The notes: generated by a model from the letters alone, not told the origin. A stretch of 64,000 bases of DNA from Streptomyces daqingensis (GCF_014645895.1 NZ_BMMP01000007.1:1-64000), one strand, 5' to 3'. Shown: positions 50,998-60,575, counted from the stretch's first letter. Numbers and translations: made by a program.

Positions 50998-51942
50998 GTG
51001 CGCGTCGCCGTCCTGGACGACTACCAGCGGGCAGCCCACCACTTCGCCGACTGGCAGAGCCTGGACGCCGAAGTCACCTTCTTCCACGAGCACTTGGCGG
51101 ACACCGACGCTCTCGTCGAAGCGCTCCGCGGTTATGGGGCCGTCGTCGCGATGCGCGAGAGGACCCCGTTCACCGCCGAACGCCTCGCGCGCCTCCCCGA
51201 CCTGCGCCTGCTGGTGACGACGGGCATGGCGAACGCCTCCATCGATCTGGACGCGGCCCGCGAGCACGGCGTGACGGTCTGCGGCACCCAGAGCCCCGCC
51301 ACCGCGACGCCCGAACTCACCTGGGGGCTCATCCTCTCCCTCGTGCGGCACATCCCCGCCGAATCCACCGGGATGCGCGAAGGGCAGTGGCAGAACACCA
51401 TCGGCGGGGACCTGGCCGGACGCACCCTCGGCCTCGTCGGCTTCGGGAGGCTCGGTACGCGCGTCGCCGCCGTCGCCCAGGCGTTCGGCATGCGCGTACT
51501 CGCCTGGAGCGCCAACCTCGATCCGGCCACCGCCCGCGAGCACGGCGCGGAACCCGTCGGCAAGCGGACCCTCTTCTCCGAGTCCGACGTGATCAGCCTC
51601 CACTACAAGCTCAGCGAGCGCAGCGCCGGAATCGTCGGACGCGAGGAGCTGTCCTGGATGAAGCCGACCGCGTACCTCGTCAACACCTCGCGCGGCCCGC
51701 TCATCGACACCGGCGCCCTCATCGACGCCCTGTACGAGGGCCGTATCGCGGGCGCGGGGCTCGACGTGTACGACATGGAGCCGCTGCCCGCCGACGACCT
51801 GCTGCGCACCGCGCCCCGTACCGTCCTGACCCCGCACCTCGGCTACGTCACCGAGGAGACGTACCGCGTCTTCTACGGGCAGGCCGCCGAGGACGTGGCC
51901 GCCTGGCTCGCGGGCACGCCGCTGCGCACGCTGACGCCCTGA
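50998..51942 (+). CDS. D-2-hydroxyacid dehydrogenase family protein
   Basis: A 314-residue NAD-dependent oxidoreductase: substrate domain at the start (VAVLDDYQRAAHHFADW), NAD motif TLGLVGFGRLGTRVA, catalytic Arg in VNTSRGPLIDTGAL, Glu in DVYDMEPLPADDL, and His in LTPHLGYVTEETY. The tyrosine-rich YRVFYGQAAEDVAAWL ending is typical of the phosphoglycerate-dehydrogenase-like branch. It interconverts an unknown 2-oxo and D-2-hydroxy acid. GTG 50998 has AAAGGAACC upstream. A long hairpin follows. Confidence 0.9.
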   Translation: MRVAVLDDYQRAAHHFADWQSLDAEVTFFHEHLADTDALVEALRGYGAVVAMRERTPFTAERLARLPDLRLLVTTGMANASIDLDAAREHGVTVCGTQSPATATPELTWGLILSLVRHIPAESTGMREGQWQNTIGGDLAGRTLGLVGFGRLGTRVAAVAQAFGMRVLAWSANLDPATAREHGAEPVGKRTLFSESDVISLHYKLSERSAGIVGREELSWMKPTAYLVNTSRGPLIDTGALIDALYEGRIAGAGLDVYDMEPLPADDLLRTAPRTVLTPHLGYVTEETYRVFYGQAAEDVAAWLAGTPLRTLTP

Positions 51943-51984
51943 GCCGCCCCGGCCGCCCCCTCGACGGGCTCGCCCCCGGCCGCA

Positions 51985-52029
51985 GGCGCCCGCCCGCCCA
52001 TCGGGCCTTCCCGACGGGCGGGCGGCGCC
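51985..52029 (+). terminator. Hairpin after the hydroxyacid dehydrogenase gene
   Basis: GGCGCCCGCCCGCCC and GGGCGGGCGGCGCC pair with one bulged base, with an inner TCGGG/CCGA arm. It lies 43 bp past the stop at 51942 and before the next + strand gene. Confidence 0.6.
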
Positions 52030-52081
52030 GCCCGGTGAGACAGTGCCTGGTAGTGCCAGGTGAGGCCCGGGAGGTCGCGGT

Positions 52082-53026
52082 ATGGCGAAGCGAGTGGTGG
52101 CCGATTCCTACGGCGGACCGGAGGTGCTCTCCCTCGTCGACGTGGAGGTGCCGCCTCCGGGCCGGGGTGAGGTGACCGTCCAGGTGAAGGCCGCGGGCGT
52201 CAACCCGGTGGACTACAAGCTGTACGGCGGAGCCTTCGGGTCGGACCCCTCGTCGCTGCCGATGCCGGTGGGGCAGGAGCTCGCCGGGGTCGTGACCGCC
52301 GTCGGGGAGGACGCCGAGGGGCCGGGCGGGCGGCTGTCCGTCGGTGACGAGGTGATCGCCTTCCAGATCTCCGGCGCGTACGCCACCGACGTGACCGTCC
52401 CCGCCTCCCAGGTCGTGCCCAAGCCCCCCGAGCTGAGCTGGGAGAAGGCGGCGGGACTGCTGCTGACGGGAGCCACCGCCGTCCACGCCCTCGCCGTCGT
52501 GGGGGTGTCGCAGGGCGACACGATCCTCGTGCACGGGGCGTCAGGAGGCGTGGGGCTCATGGCCGTGCAGCTCGCCGTCGCGGTCGGGGCGAAAGTGGTC
52601 GGGACGGCCGGCGAGGAGCGCCAGGAGCTCGTCCGGCGCTACGGCGCCACGCCCGTGGTCTACGGCGCTGGGCTGGAGGAGCGGGTGCGTGCCGCCGCGC
52701 CGGAGGGCGTGCACGCGGCGGTCGACACCGCCGGGACGGCGGAGGCGGTGGACGTCTCCCTCGCCCTGGTCCCGGATCCCTCCCGGATCGTGTCCGTCAT
52801 CGCCTTCGACCGTGCCGACACGGGGATCAAGCTCATCGGCAACGGCCCCGGCGCGGACCCCGGAACCAAGATCCGGAGCGACGCCTGGCGCGACCTGGTG
52901 CCCCTGGCGCGCGGCGGCATGGTCGACGTCGTCGTCGCCCGCACCTACCCGCTGAGCGAGGCGGCGGAGGCCCACCGCTTCCTCGCGGAGGGCCACCCCG
53001 GCGGCAAGGTCGTCCTGCTGCCCTGA
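52082..53026 (+). CDS. NADP-dependent oxidoreductase (quinone oxidoreductase-like MDR)
   Basis: A 314-residue medium-chain reductase without zinc ligands. It shows the N-terminal catalytic fold (VVADSYGGPEVLSLVDVEV, AAGVNPVDYKLYGG, VGQELAGVV), the NADP motif LVHGASGGVGLMAVQLA, and the C-terminal AHRFLAEGHPGGKVVLLP. These enzymes reduce quinones or enones with NADPH. ATG 52082 has GGGAGG upstream. It stands alone between a terminator and a convergent hydrolase gene. Confidence 0.9.
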   Translation: MAKRVVADSYGGPEVLSLVDVEVPPPGRGEVTVQVKAAGVNPVDYKLYGGAFGSDPSSLPMPVGQELAGVVTAVGEDAEGPGGRLSVGDEVIAFQISGAYATDVTVPASQVVPKPPELSWEKAAGLLLTGATAVHALAVVGVSQGDTILVHGASGGVGLMAVQLAVAVGAKVVGTAGEERQELVRRYGATPVVYGAGLEERVRAAAPEGVHAAVDTAGTAEAVDVSLALVPDPSRIVSVIAFDRADTGIKLIGNGPGADPGTKIRSDAWRDLVPLARGGMVDVVVARTYPLSEAAEAHRFLAEGHPGGKVVLLP

Positions 53027-53070
53027 GCGGAAGAGCCTTACCGCTGCCGGGACGGGCGGGGCCCGGCGTC

Positions 53071-53766
53071 CTACAGCCGGGCCTTGAGGAACTCCAGGGT
53101 CCGCTCCCACGCGAGCCGCGCCGAGTCCGGGTCGTAGGTGCCCAGATGGTCCTCCTCGTTCGCGAAGGCGTGCCCGGCCGGATAGCGGTGGACCGTCATC
53201 AGCGCCCCCGACTCCGCCCGGATGCGCGCGGCGATCTCCTCGGCGCGGGCCGGTGAGGCGTTCTCGTCGAACTCGCCGTAGTGGCCCATGATTTCGGCGC
53301 GCATCCCGGAGAAGTCGGCCTCGTCGTCGCCCGTCACGCCGTAGTACGGGACGGCCGCGGCGATCCGCTCCCCGGCGGCCGCGGCCAGCGCCAGGACGAA
53401 GCCGCCGCCCATGCAGAAGCCGACGGCTCCGACCGCGTCGCCGCGCACGGCCTCGTGGGCGAGCAACCAGTCGACAGCGCCGGAGAGTTCGCCCACCGCC
53501 CTGGCCATCGGCACCTCCGAGGCGAGCCGGGCGGCGTCGTCGCTGTCGTGCGTCGTACGTCCGCCGTACAGGTCGGGGGCCAGGGCGACGTACCCCGCGG
53601 CGGCGAGATCGTCGGTCACCGAGGCGATCTGGTCCGTCAGCCCCCACCACTCCTGGATGACGACGACGCCGGGGCCGGTGCCGGCCGGGGGCAGTGCGAG
53701 GTAGCCGTAGACGTCGACGCCGTCGGCGGTGAAGCGGAGGTTCTGGCGCAGCGGGGGTGCGGACAC
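53071..53766 (-). CDS. Dienelactone hydrolase family protein
   Basis: A 231-residue alpha/beta hydrolase of the dienelactone hydrolase group: the nucleophile Cys in GAVGFCMGGGFVLALA, Asp/Glu in the VIQEWWGLTDQI and ALAPDLYGG regions, and His in RYPAGHAFANEE. Such enzymes open lactones in aromatic degradation, but many actinobacterial members have other ester substrates. The start is GTG 53766 with AAAGG upstream. It is monocistronic here, convergent with the reductase gene. Confidence 0.9.
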   Translation of the reverse strand: MSAPPLRQNLRFTADGVDVYGYLALPPAGTGPGVVVIQEWWGLTDQIASVTDDLAAAGYVALAPDLYGGRTTHDSDDAARLASEVPMARAVGELSGAVDWLLAHEAVRGDAVGAVGFCMGGGFVLALAAAAGERIAAAVPYYGVTGDDEADFSGMRAEIMGHYGEFDENASPARAEEIAARIRAESGALMTVHRYPAGHAFANEEDHLGTYDPDSARLAWERTLEFLKARL

Positions 53767-53910
53767 GAGGGGCAGCCTTTCGGTCAGCTCGGCGGAGGCG
53801 GGGGGCGGTTCGGCGGGGCGGGTAACCCGTCACCGCCGGAGATCACCTCCAGGGGCCCGTCTGCCTCAGCGCATTGCGCCCGGCGCCCGCTCCGGTCGGC
53901 GCCCGCCGCG

Positions 53911-54231
53911 TCAGTGGAGCAGTTCCAGCCCCACCACGCCCGCGACGATGAGCAGCAGGCAGATCAGCCGTGCCGCCGTCACCGGTTCGCCGAGCACCGC
54001 CATGCCGTACAGGGCCGTGCCGACCGCGCCGGTGCCCACCCACACCCCGTAGGCGGTGCCGAGCGGAATGTGCGTCACCGCGTAGGAGAGGCCGAGCATG
54101 CTGGCGGCCAGAGCGCCGACGAACAGCAGCGACGGCCACAGCCTGTGGAAGTTGCCGGACGCCTGCAGGGCGCCCGCCCACACGGTCTCCAGCACTCCGG
54201 AGACGATGAGGACGGCCCAGGCCAGGCCCAT
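53911..54231 (-). CDS. SMR-family multidrug efflux protein (SugE/QacE-like)
   Basis: A 106-residue four-helix membrane protein. The essential Glu is in helix 1 (VLIVSGVLETVWAGALQ, Glu near 14), YAVTHIPLGTAYGVWVGTGA lies in helix 3, and RLICLLLIVAGVVGLELLH is helix 4. The SugE-like WAGALQASGNFHRLW segment suggests guanidinium or quaternary ammonium export. No second SMR gene is next to it, so it acts as a homodimer. ATG 54231 has GGAGGTGG four bases upstream. Monocistronic. Confidence 0.9.
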   Translation of the reverse strand: MGLAWAVLIVSGVLETVWAGALQASGNFHRLWPSLLFVGALAASMLGLSYAVTHIPLGTAYGVWVGTGAVGTALYGMAVLGEPVTAARLICLLLIVAGVVGLELLH

Positions 54232-54835
54232 GCGTCCACCTCCGCTCACCGCCGGCGGCGCCCACCGCCGCCGGTGCCGCTCCGCTCCCGCTCTCTCCGG
54301 CTCAGTCGATCACACGGACGGAGGGAGCGCCCAGCCGGCCCAGGCGGGCAGCGCCCCGGCAGCCGTGTCTGCCCGCGCCGGGGAGGTACGCCGACCGGAG
54401 CCCGGCAGCCGGGACCGGCCGCCGGCGCCGGGCGGCGCGGCCTCCTGCCCGCACGGCATCGCCTTCGCCCCGTACCGCGCCCTGCGGCTCACCCGCGGCT
54501 CTGGACGGGACGGTAGCGAACCCGGCAGCCGCGACGGGCAGTTCGGCGCCGCCGCGGCGGGACGGCGGCGGCATCGGCGTACGAGGACGCAGAGCGCTGT
54601 GCGCCCGGCCCCTGGCGGGAGCAGGGCGCACAGCGTCAGTCACCGCCCGTCCTTACGCGTAGGGGTTCTTGTGCCACTTCCCCTTCGCGCAGGTGTCGCC
54701 GGCACCCACCCCACTCGTCGTTCTTGCAGGCCCACACGCGCGAGCACCCCTTCGACAGTCAGCGTCACGACCGCACGGCGGTTGGATCCACAACCTTCGG
54801 CATAGGCGGAAGGACACCGCGGAGCCGGTGGCCCG
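54232..54835. other. Gap of about 600 bp with a small gene remnant
   Basis: No intact gene is convincing. On the - strand, the sequence ending at TAA 54653-54655 reads GVGAGDTCAKGKWHKNPYA, and a neighbouring frame upstream reads VWACKNDEW; together they look like the Cys-rich end of a small secreted protein split by a frameshift. The rest (54260-54600) is GC-rich low complexity. Confidence 0.4.
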
Positions 54836-55576
54836 TCAACTCGCCGGGGGCTCCGCCTGCCGGGGAACGTCCTGCACACGGCGGCGCGGCGCCTGCCTGC
54901 TCCGCCGCTTCGCCGGGGCGTGCGCCCGCACCATCAGCGTGCCGACGTTGTCCGGCTCGGGCGCCGGGAGGACGTACGCGTCGATGTCGGTGTAACCGCT
55001 CTTCGCGAGCAGCTCCGTCCACATGTCGGGGGAGTAGGACCAGCGCAGGACCGGCAGCCTGCGGCCGCTGAGGCCGTTGCCGTACATCGCCTGCGGCCCG
55101 TAGAAGCCGTCGATGGGCTCGGCCTGCGAGAGAGCGAGCAGGCCGCGCGGCGCGAGGCGGCGGGCGACCAGCGGCACGAGGACGGCGGGGTCGGTGAACC
55201 AGGCGGCGCCCCAGCGCGAGTAGACCGCGTCGTACGTCGTGGCGGTGCTGGCGAGGTACTCGCACGCCTCCGCGTTCACGAACGAGAGACCGGGCGTGCC
55301 CTCCCACCACAGGCGGGCGCGCGCGACCTGCGCGGGGGAGAAGTCGACCGCCGTCACCTCCACGCCCCGGCACGCCAGGAAGTACGCCTCCTTCCCCTCG
55401 GCGGAGCCCAGTTCGAGCGCGGTGCGCGGCTCCCTCAGGAAGTCCGCGCCGGGGCCGTGCCCCGGGTACTGCGTCCATTCGAACGAGTCGACCGCGGGGG
55501 GCGGCGGCTCGCCCTCCCCCTTGTGCGGCTTGTACGTGTTCCAGTACTCCGGGAGGCTCTCGGACGTGAGCGGCAT
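54836..55576 (-). CDS. Class I SAM-dependent methyltransferase
   Basis: A 246-residue methyltransferase: motif I ALELGSAEGKEAYFLACRG, then VTAVDFSPAQVARARLWW and AVYSRWGAAWFTDPAVLVPL, with a C-terminal WTELLAKSGYTDIDAYVLPAP. The residues EYWNTYKPHKGEGEP at the start are shared with streptomycete enzymes of unknown substrate. The C-terminus is basic (PAKRRSRQAPRRRVQ), a possible late extension. ATG 55576 has GAGGAACC upstream. Monocistronic. Confidence 0.85.
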   Translation of the reverse strand: MPLTSESLPEYWNTYKPHKGEGEPPPPAVDSFEWTQYPGHGPGADFLREPRTALELGSAEGKEAYFLACRGVEVTAVDFSPAQVARARLWWEGTPGLSFVNAEACEYLASTATTYDAVYSRWGAAWFTDPAVLVPLVARRLAPRGLLALSQAEPIDGFYGPQAMYGNGLSGRRLPVLRWSYSPDMWTELLAKSGYTDIDAYVLPAPEPDNVGTLMVRAHAPAKRRSRQAPRRRVQDVPRQAEPPAS

Positions 55577-55818
55577 TGCGGTTCCTCGGGAGGCGCGGGG
55601 CAAAGGTGTCACCTGGCTGGAACCGTAGGGTTCACGCGCCGCCGGCCGGGGGCGGTACGGGAGGGGTTCACCCGAAAGTGCCCCGGGCGGGCACGTGCGG
55701 TGCGCGCGGGGCGGCAGGCCGCACGGGCCCCACGTTGAAGCACCGTCCGTCCGCCGGAAGTCGGGCACAGTCGGCGCGTGCCGGACGGCCGTCCCTGAGG
55801 CGGCTGGGGCCCGACGGG

Positions 55819-56865
55819 TCAGGGCAGGACGACCGTCACGCCTGCCGTCCCTCCCGTTCCGGGAGAGCCCATGCCGGCCAGTGCCTCCGCCGCGTCGGAG
55901 AGGCCGATGCGCCTGCGCAGCAGGCGGTCCGGGCGCACCGCGCCGGACTCCAGCAGCCCCAACAGCGCCGGGTATTCGTGCGCCTGGACGCCGTGACTGC
56001 CGAGGACCTCCAGTTCCCAGGCGACGACCCGGTCCATGGGGATGCCGACGGCCGCCTGCTCCGGCGGCAGCAGCCCCACCTGCACGTGCCGCCCGCGCCG
56101 CCGGAGGCTGCGGACGGACGCCGAGCACGTCTCGGGACGCCCGAGGCAGTCGAGCGACAAGTGGGCGCCTCCGCCGGTGAGTTCGGCGACTGCCGCAGCG
56201 GGGTCGTCCACCGCCGAGGCGTCCACCACGGCCTCCGCTCCCAGTTCGCGGGCGAGTTCGAGCGCCGCCGACGAGACGTCCACCGCGACGACCCGCGCAC
56301 CGCAGGACGCGGCGATCGTCACGGCCGACAGTCCGGCCCCTCCGCAGCCCCAGACCGCGACGGACTCCCCTGCCGACGCCCGCCCCTGGCGCAGCGTCGC
56401 CCGGAACGCCGTGCCGAACCGGCAGCCGAGGGACGCGGCGGTCGCCGTGTCCACGAAGCCGGGGAGCGGGACGAGGTTGTGCTCGGCGTGGTCGACCGCC
56501 ACGTACTGCGCGAAGGAGCCCCAGTGCGTGAAGCCGGGCTGCGTCTGCCGCTCGCACACCTGCTGGTTGCCGGTCGCGCACTCCGGGCACGCCCCGCAGC
56601 CGCACACGAAGGGCACGGTCACGCGTCGCCCCACCCACGAGTCGCGCACTCCCGCCCCGACGGCGGCCACCGTTCCCGCGAATTCGTGCCCGCCGACGTG
56701 CGGCAGCCGCACACCGGAGTCGTGCCCCTGCCAGGCATGCCAGTCGCTGCGGCACAACCCGGTGGCCGCCACTTCGATGACGGCCCCTCCGGGCGCGGGG
56801 GCGGGGTCCGGTACGTCGCGGAGTCCGGGGAGCTTCCCGAACTCGTCGTAGAGCAGTGCCTTCAC
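55819..56865 (-). CDS. Zinc-dependent alcohol dehydrogenase
   Basis: A 348-residue medium-chain alcohol dehydrogenase. The catalytic zinc site is ATGLCRSDWHAWQGH (Cys) and VGGHEFAGTVAAV (His, Glu); four Cys in FVCGCGACPECATGNQQVC bind the structural zinc. The NAD(P) motif is VAVWGCGGAGLSAVTIA. It oxidises a primary or secondary alcohol of unknown identity. GTG 56865 is the start. Upstream there is a 350-bp gap toward the divergent STAND gene. Confidence 0.9.
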   Translation of the reverse strand: MKALLYDEFGKLPGLRDVPDPAPAPGGAVIEVAATGLCRSDWHAWQGHDSGVRLPHVGGHEFAGTVAAVGAGVRDSWVGRRVTVPFVCGCGACPECATGNQQVCERQTQPGFTHWGSFAQYVAVDHAEHNLVPLPGFVDTATAASLGCRFGTAFRATLRQGRASAGESVAVWGCGGAGLSAVTIAASCGARVVAVDVSSAALELARELGAEAVVDASAVDDPAAAVAELTGGGAHLSLDCLGRPETCSASVRSLRRRGRHVQVGLLPPEQAAVGIPMDRVVAWELEVLGSHGVQAHEYPALLGLLESGAVRPDRLLRRRIGLSDAAEALAGMGSPGTGGTAGVTVVLP

Positions 56866-57218
56866 AGCGGGGCAGTATGGCAGTCCCGCACGGCGGCGCC
56901 CGGAGCGTGCCGGGTACGCGCGGGCAGAGCACAGGCGGCGCGACCGGGCCGGAGCCCACGGCGCGGCGGTGGGACGAATCGGACCGGCGCCACATGGCGC
57001 CACCACGCCAACAGGCCGCGGCCCGCCGCGAGAGGTCCGCCGCGCCCGCCCGCACCCCGGCCGCCCCGCCATGGCGTCTGACCAGGACGCCTGTGCCGCC
57101 GCACCGCGCTCCGCCCGTCCAGGGAGAACCCCGGTGGTCTCCCGCGGGCCCGGCGGCCGGGTAGTCGGCTTTGTACGAGCGGCTGCCAGTGACCCCTGTG
57201 CGAGGGGATGCTGGGGGG
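56866..57218. other. Intergenic gap between divergent genes
   Basis: About 350 bp between the alcohol dehydrogenase and STAND genes. No coding frame is convincing. It should hold both promoters, but no clear consensus boxes or operator repeats are seen. Confidence 0.4.
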
Positions 57219-59438
57219 ATGCGTGGGAGTCTGAAGTGGCCGCTACTCGGTGCGGCGTTGGTTCTGATGGTGCTGGGCGCTGTGGGCGGCGCGGCCGGGG
57301 GGTGGTTCGACCTCGTCTGGATCGCCGCCATCGCGGCGGTGGCCGGCTTCATCGTCTCCACCGCCTGGGACCACCTCCAGGGCAGGCGCGCGGACGACGG
57401 ACTCCCCGACCCCGACCCCGGTCTGGCCGGAGTCTCCGACCCGGTGCGGTACGACCGGCGCCCCGGAGGCGCGGCCGGCCCGGCCGCGGACCACGTGGCG
57501 GACGCGCTCGGCGCGGCTCGCGCGGTCGGCGAATTCACCGGCCGCACCGAGGAGTTGCGCCTCCTGCGCGAATGGTGCGGCCATGAGGGCGAGTCGACGC
57601 GGCTGGCGCTGGTCACCGGCCCGGCCGGGGTGGGCAAGGCCCGACTCGCACTGGAGCTGGCCGAGCGACTCCAGCAGGAGGGATGGCGGTGCCGCCGGGT
57701 GCTCGACGGCGAGGACGCCGCGGCCGTCCACGTGGTGGAGGCCGCCCGTCCGGGCCCCGTACTGCTGCTCGTCGACCACGCCGAGACCCGCCCCGGGCTT
57801 CCCCACCTGCTGGCCTCCGCCGCCGCGAGCGGCGCGGCCGGGCTGCGGGTGCTGATGCTGGCCCGCGAAGAGGGCGAATGGTGGGAGCACCTGAAGGCCG
57901 CGGCTTCACCCATCGGTCCCGCCGCCTCCCGCGCCGTCACCCTGCGTCTGCAGGCGGGCCCGGCCGACGGGACGGACAGCGCGGAGCTGGTCGCCCGTGC
58001 CGTGCCCCGGTTCGCCGGCCACCTGGGGCTTCCGGCGCCGGAGGGCGTCGAGGTCGAACCCGCCCCGCACCCCGTCCCGATGCTGGTGGTGCACGCCGCC
58101 GCCCTCGTGGCCGTGCTGCGCGGCGGAGGGGGCGGCGGGGGCCAGGCTCCGGCGCGGGTGGGCGTCGGCCCGGACGTCCTGGACGAACTGCTGCGGCACG
58201 CCGCGGGCGCTTGGCACGAGAGCGCCGCGCGGGCCGGGCTCACCGGGCCGCAGGGACTGGACGCGGCCGCCGTCGAGAACTGCGTCGCGGTCACCAGCCT
58301 GCTCGCGGCGGGAAGCGCGAAGGCCACGGAGGAGCTGCTGCGGACGGTGCCCGGGCTTGACGGGGAGTCCCGCGCCGGGCTCCGGCGCCGCACCGCCCGC
58401 TGGCTCGGCACCCTCCATCCGGCTCCCGTCGAGGGCGCCGTCGCGCCGCTGCGTCCCGCGCTGCTGGCGGAGCGGCACGTCACCGCACGCCTCCACGAGA
58501 GCCCGGAGTTCGCCGCCGCGGTGCGCGACCGCCTCGACGTCGTCCAGGCTCTGCGGGCCCTCACCCTCCTCACGCGTGCCACGGCACACCACCCCCACGC
58601 GGCGGGGCTGCTGGACGACTGGCTGCGGTGGCGGACGGCGGACCTGTACGGAGCGGCGATCACCGTCACGATCGAGTCTCCGGGCGCGCTCGGCGCCGTC
58701 CTCGCGGACGTCCTCTCCGCCACCGACGTCCCGCGGGACGTGCTCGAGGAGATACAGCGCGCCATCCCCTACCCGACCGTCGCCCTGGCGGAGGCCGGCA
58801 TCGCCGTCACCCGGCGCATCGTCGAGCGCCTCCCGGACGGCACTGGCCCCGAGCAGCGCGCGATGTGGCTGACCGCGCTCGGGCTGCGCTACAGCCGGGC
58901 GGGACGGCTGGAAGAGGCGCTGCGGCCGGCGCGGGAGGCCGTCGAACTCCACAAGGGACTGGAGCGGGAGGACCCGGCGCGCTTCCGACCCGACCTCGCC
59001 GGGTCGCTCAACAACCTCGGCAACGTCCTCTCCGAACTGGAGCGCGCCGAGGAGGCGCTGGAGCCCGCGCAGGAGGCCGCCGAGCTCTACCGCGAGCTGG
59101 CGGCCCAGGCACCGGACCGCTTCCGGCCGCGGCTGGCGGGCTCGCTCAACAACCTCGGCAACGTCCTGTCCGCACTGGGCCGTACGAAGGAGGCGCTGGA
59201 GCCCGCGCAGGAAGCCGTCGCCATCCGCCGCGAGCTGGCGCGGAACGCACCCGAGCGCTTCCGTCCCGTGCTGGCCCGCTCGCTCGACAACCTCGCCGAC
59301 CGCCTGTCGGAGCTGGGCCGCGACGAGGAGGCGCGAAGCCACTTGCAGGAGTCGGCCGCCCTGTTCGAGGAGGCCGGGCCGCCGCGGGAGACCGTGCCCG
59401 TCCGGCAGGCGGGGCCGCAGCCCGCGGCGGGCGCCTGA
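57219..59438 (+). CDS. Membrane-anchored STAND-type ATPase with TPR repeats
   Basis: A 739-residue protein. Two N-terminal helices (residues 9-27 and 31-48) anchor it in the membrane. A STAND-like NTPase follows: FTGRTEELRLLREWC, Walker A GPAGVGKA (134-141) and Walker B VLLLVDHAETR. The Walker A ends in Ala where Ser/Thr normally binds Mg-ATP. From about residue 560 come TPR-like repeats of about 46 residues (SLNNLGNVLSELERAEEALE, then SLNNLGNVLSALGRTKEALE). Such proteins act as signalling scaffolds; no effector domain is present. ATG 57219 is used; GTG 57198 is possible. Confidence 0.8.
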   Translation: MRGSLKWPLLGAALVLMVLGAVGGAAGGWFDLVWIAAIAAVAGFIVSTAWDHLQGRRADDGLPDPDPGLAGVSDPVRYDRRPGGAAGPAADHVADALGAARAVGEFTGRTEELRLLREWCGHEGESTRLALVTGPAGVGKARLALELAERLQQEGWRCRRVLDGEDAAAVHVVEAARPGPVLLLVDHAETRPGLPHLLASAAASGAAGLRVLMLAREEGEWWEHLKAAASPIGPAASRAVTLRLQAGPADGTDSAELVARAVPRFAGHLGLPAPEGVEVEPAPHPVPMLVVHAAALVAVLRGGGGGGGQAPARVGVGPDVLDELLRHAAGAWHESAARAGLTGPQGLDAAAVENCVAVTSLLAAGSAKATEELLRTVPGLDGESRAGLRRRTARWLGTLHPAPVEGAVAPLRPALLAERHVTARLHESPEFAAAVRDRLDVVQALRALTLLTRATAHHPHAAGLLDDWLRWRTADLYGAAITVTIESPGALGAVLADVLSATDVPRDVLEEIQRAIPYPTVALAEAGIAVTRRIVERLPDGTGPEQRAMWLTALGLRYSRAGRLEEALRPAREAVELHKGLEREDPARFRPDLAGSLNNLGNVLSELERAEEALEPAQEAAELYRELAAQAPDRFRPRLAGSLNNLGNVLSALGRTKEALEPAQEAVAIRRELARNAPERFRPVLARSLDNLADRLSELGRDEEARSHLQESAALFEEAGPPRETVPVRQAGPQPAAGA

Positions 59439-59457
59439 GGAGCGGGCGGGCGGCGGG

Positions 59458-60393
59458 TCAGAAGACCACGCGGGCCCACACCTGCTTGTGGTCGGACTGC
59501 TCGGAGTGGCTCACGCCGCTCCACTCGACGCGTACGGACGGCGACACGAAGAGGTAGTCGATCTTCCCTTTGCTGTGGGTCGGTTCGCCCGAGCGGCAGT
59601 GCGTGTACCTGTCCCGGGGCAGCGAGTCGCGCGGCTGCCGCGGCTTCACCGCGTCGCCGCAGGGGCCCGCCGCCTCCTTGAACGCACCGCGCGCCCCGTG
59701 CCCGTAGCCGCGGTGGTAGAAGCGGTCGAGGACGCCGGACAGCGGCAGGTCGTTGATGTCGCCGCCGAGCACCGCCTTGTAGCCCTCGTAGCGGCCGGCG
59801 AGGACGCGCACGGCCTCCGCGGCCTCCTTCTCGCGGCTCGCGGCGTACTCGTCCTCTCCTGGAGTCAGATGCGCGGAGCAGGCGACCAGCTTCCGCTCCT
59901 CGGAGCGCACGCACACCATCTCGCGGTACTCGTCGCCGCTCGTCGATCCGAGCAGATGGCTCTCGGCGGTGTCCCGTTCGAAGCCCAGATCCTCCCGGAA
60001 GACCAGCGTGTTGCCGAAGTCGGTCGGGTGGTGGCACCGCGCGGGGCTCCCGGGGTTCCTGGCGAGGTTGTCGACGGGGGCGAACACCACTCCGTAGCCC
60101 TTGAGCCGGTCCTCCAGCCGCTCGTCCCAGTCGCGGCACGTCTCCTGCAGGGTGAGCACGGCGGGTCTGCGGTCGGCGACGTCCTCGGCGAGGTCGTCGG
60201 GCACCGGGTTGCCCTTCGCGCCGTGCTCCGTCGTGCCCCCGGCCATGTTGAACTGCCCGATGACGTAGCCCTTCGGCGAGGACTTCGCGGACGGGGACGG
60301 CGGCGCGGCGACCAGCACCACGGCTGCCACGCCACCCGCTGCCGCCACGGCTGCGGAGAGCGCTACGGTCACGCGTCGGATGGCGCCCTCCAT
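59458..60393 (-). CDS. Endonuclease/exonuclease/phosphatase (EEP) family protein, exported
   Basis: A 311-residue protein: residues 5-35 are a signal or membrane anchor (RRVTVALSAAVAAAGGVAAV, VLVAAPP), followed by an EEP domain with QFNMAGG, LTLQETCRDW (catalytic Glu), LVACSAHLTPG, LGGDINDLPLSGVLD (Asp, Asn) and the ending HSEQSDHKQVWARVVF (Asp-His). It cleaves phosphodiesters of nucleic acids or phospholipids outside the cytoplasm. ATG 60393 starts the basic MEGAIRRV segment. It is convergent with the STAND gene (19-bp gap) and divergent from metG. Confidence 0.85.
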   Translation of the reverse strand: MEGAIRRVTVALSAAVAAAGGVAAVVLVAAPPSPSAKSSPKGYVIGQFNMAGGTTEHGAKGNPVPDDLAEDVADRRPAVLTLQETCRDWDERLEDRLKGYGVVFAPVDNLARNPGSPARCHHPTDFGNTLVFREDLGFERDTAESHLLGSTSGDEYREMVCVRSEERKLVACSAHLTPGEDEYAASREKEAAEAVRVLAGRYEGYKAVLGGDINDLPLSGVLDRFYHRGYGHGARGAFKEAAGPCGDAVKPRQPRDSLPRDRYTHCRSGEPTHSKGKIDYLFVSPSVRVEWSGVSHSEQSDHKQVWARVVF

Positions 60394-60575
60394 CGGTCCG
60401 GCCCGGTCGCCCGGGTGCGGAAGTCTCCGCAGACGTACGGGCGCAAGCATGCAGAGGGCCCGGAAGGGCGTCAACAGAGCGGAGGCGGCACGGGACCCGC
60501 GGCAGCTTCCGCACGGCCGCTCACCCACGGTCGCCGATGGGGGATCCTCGCTTGCGGGCCGTTAGGATTTCGGGC

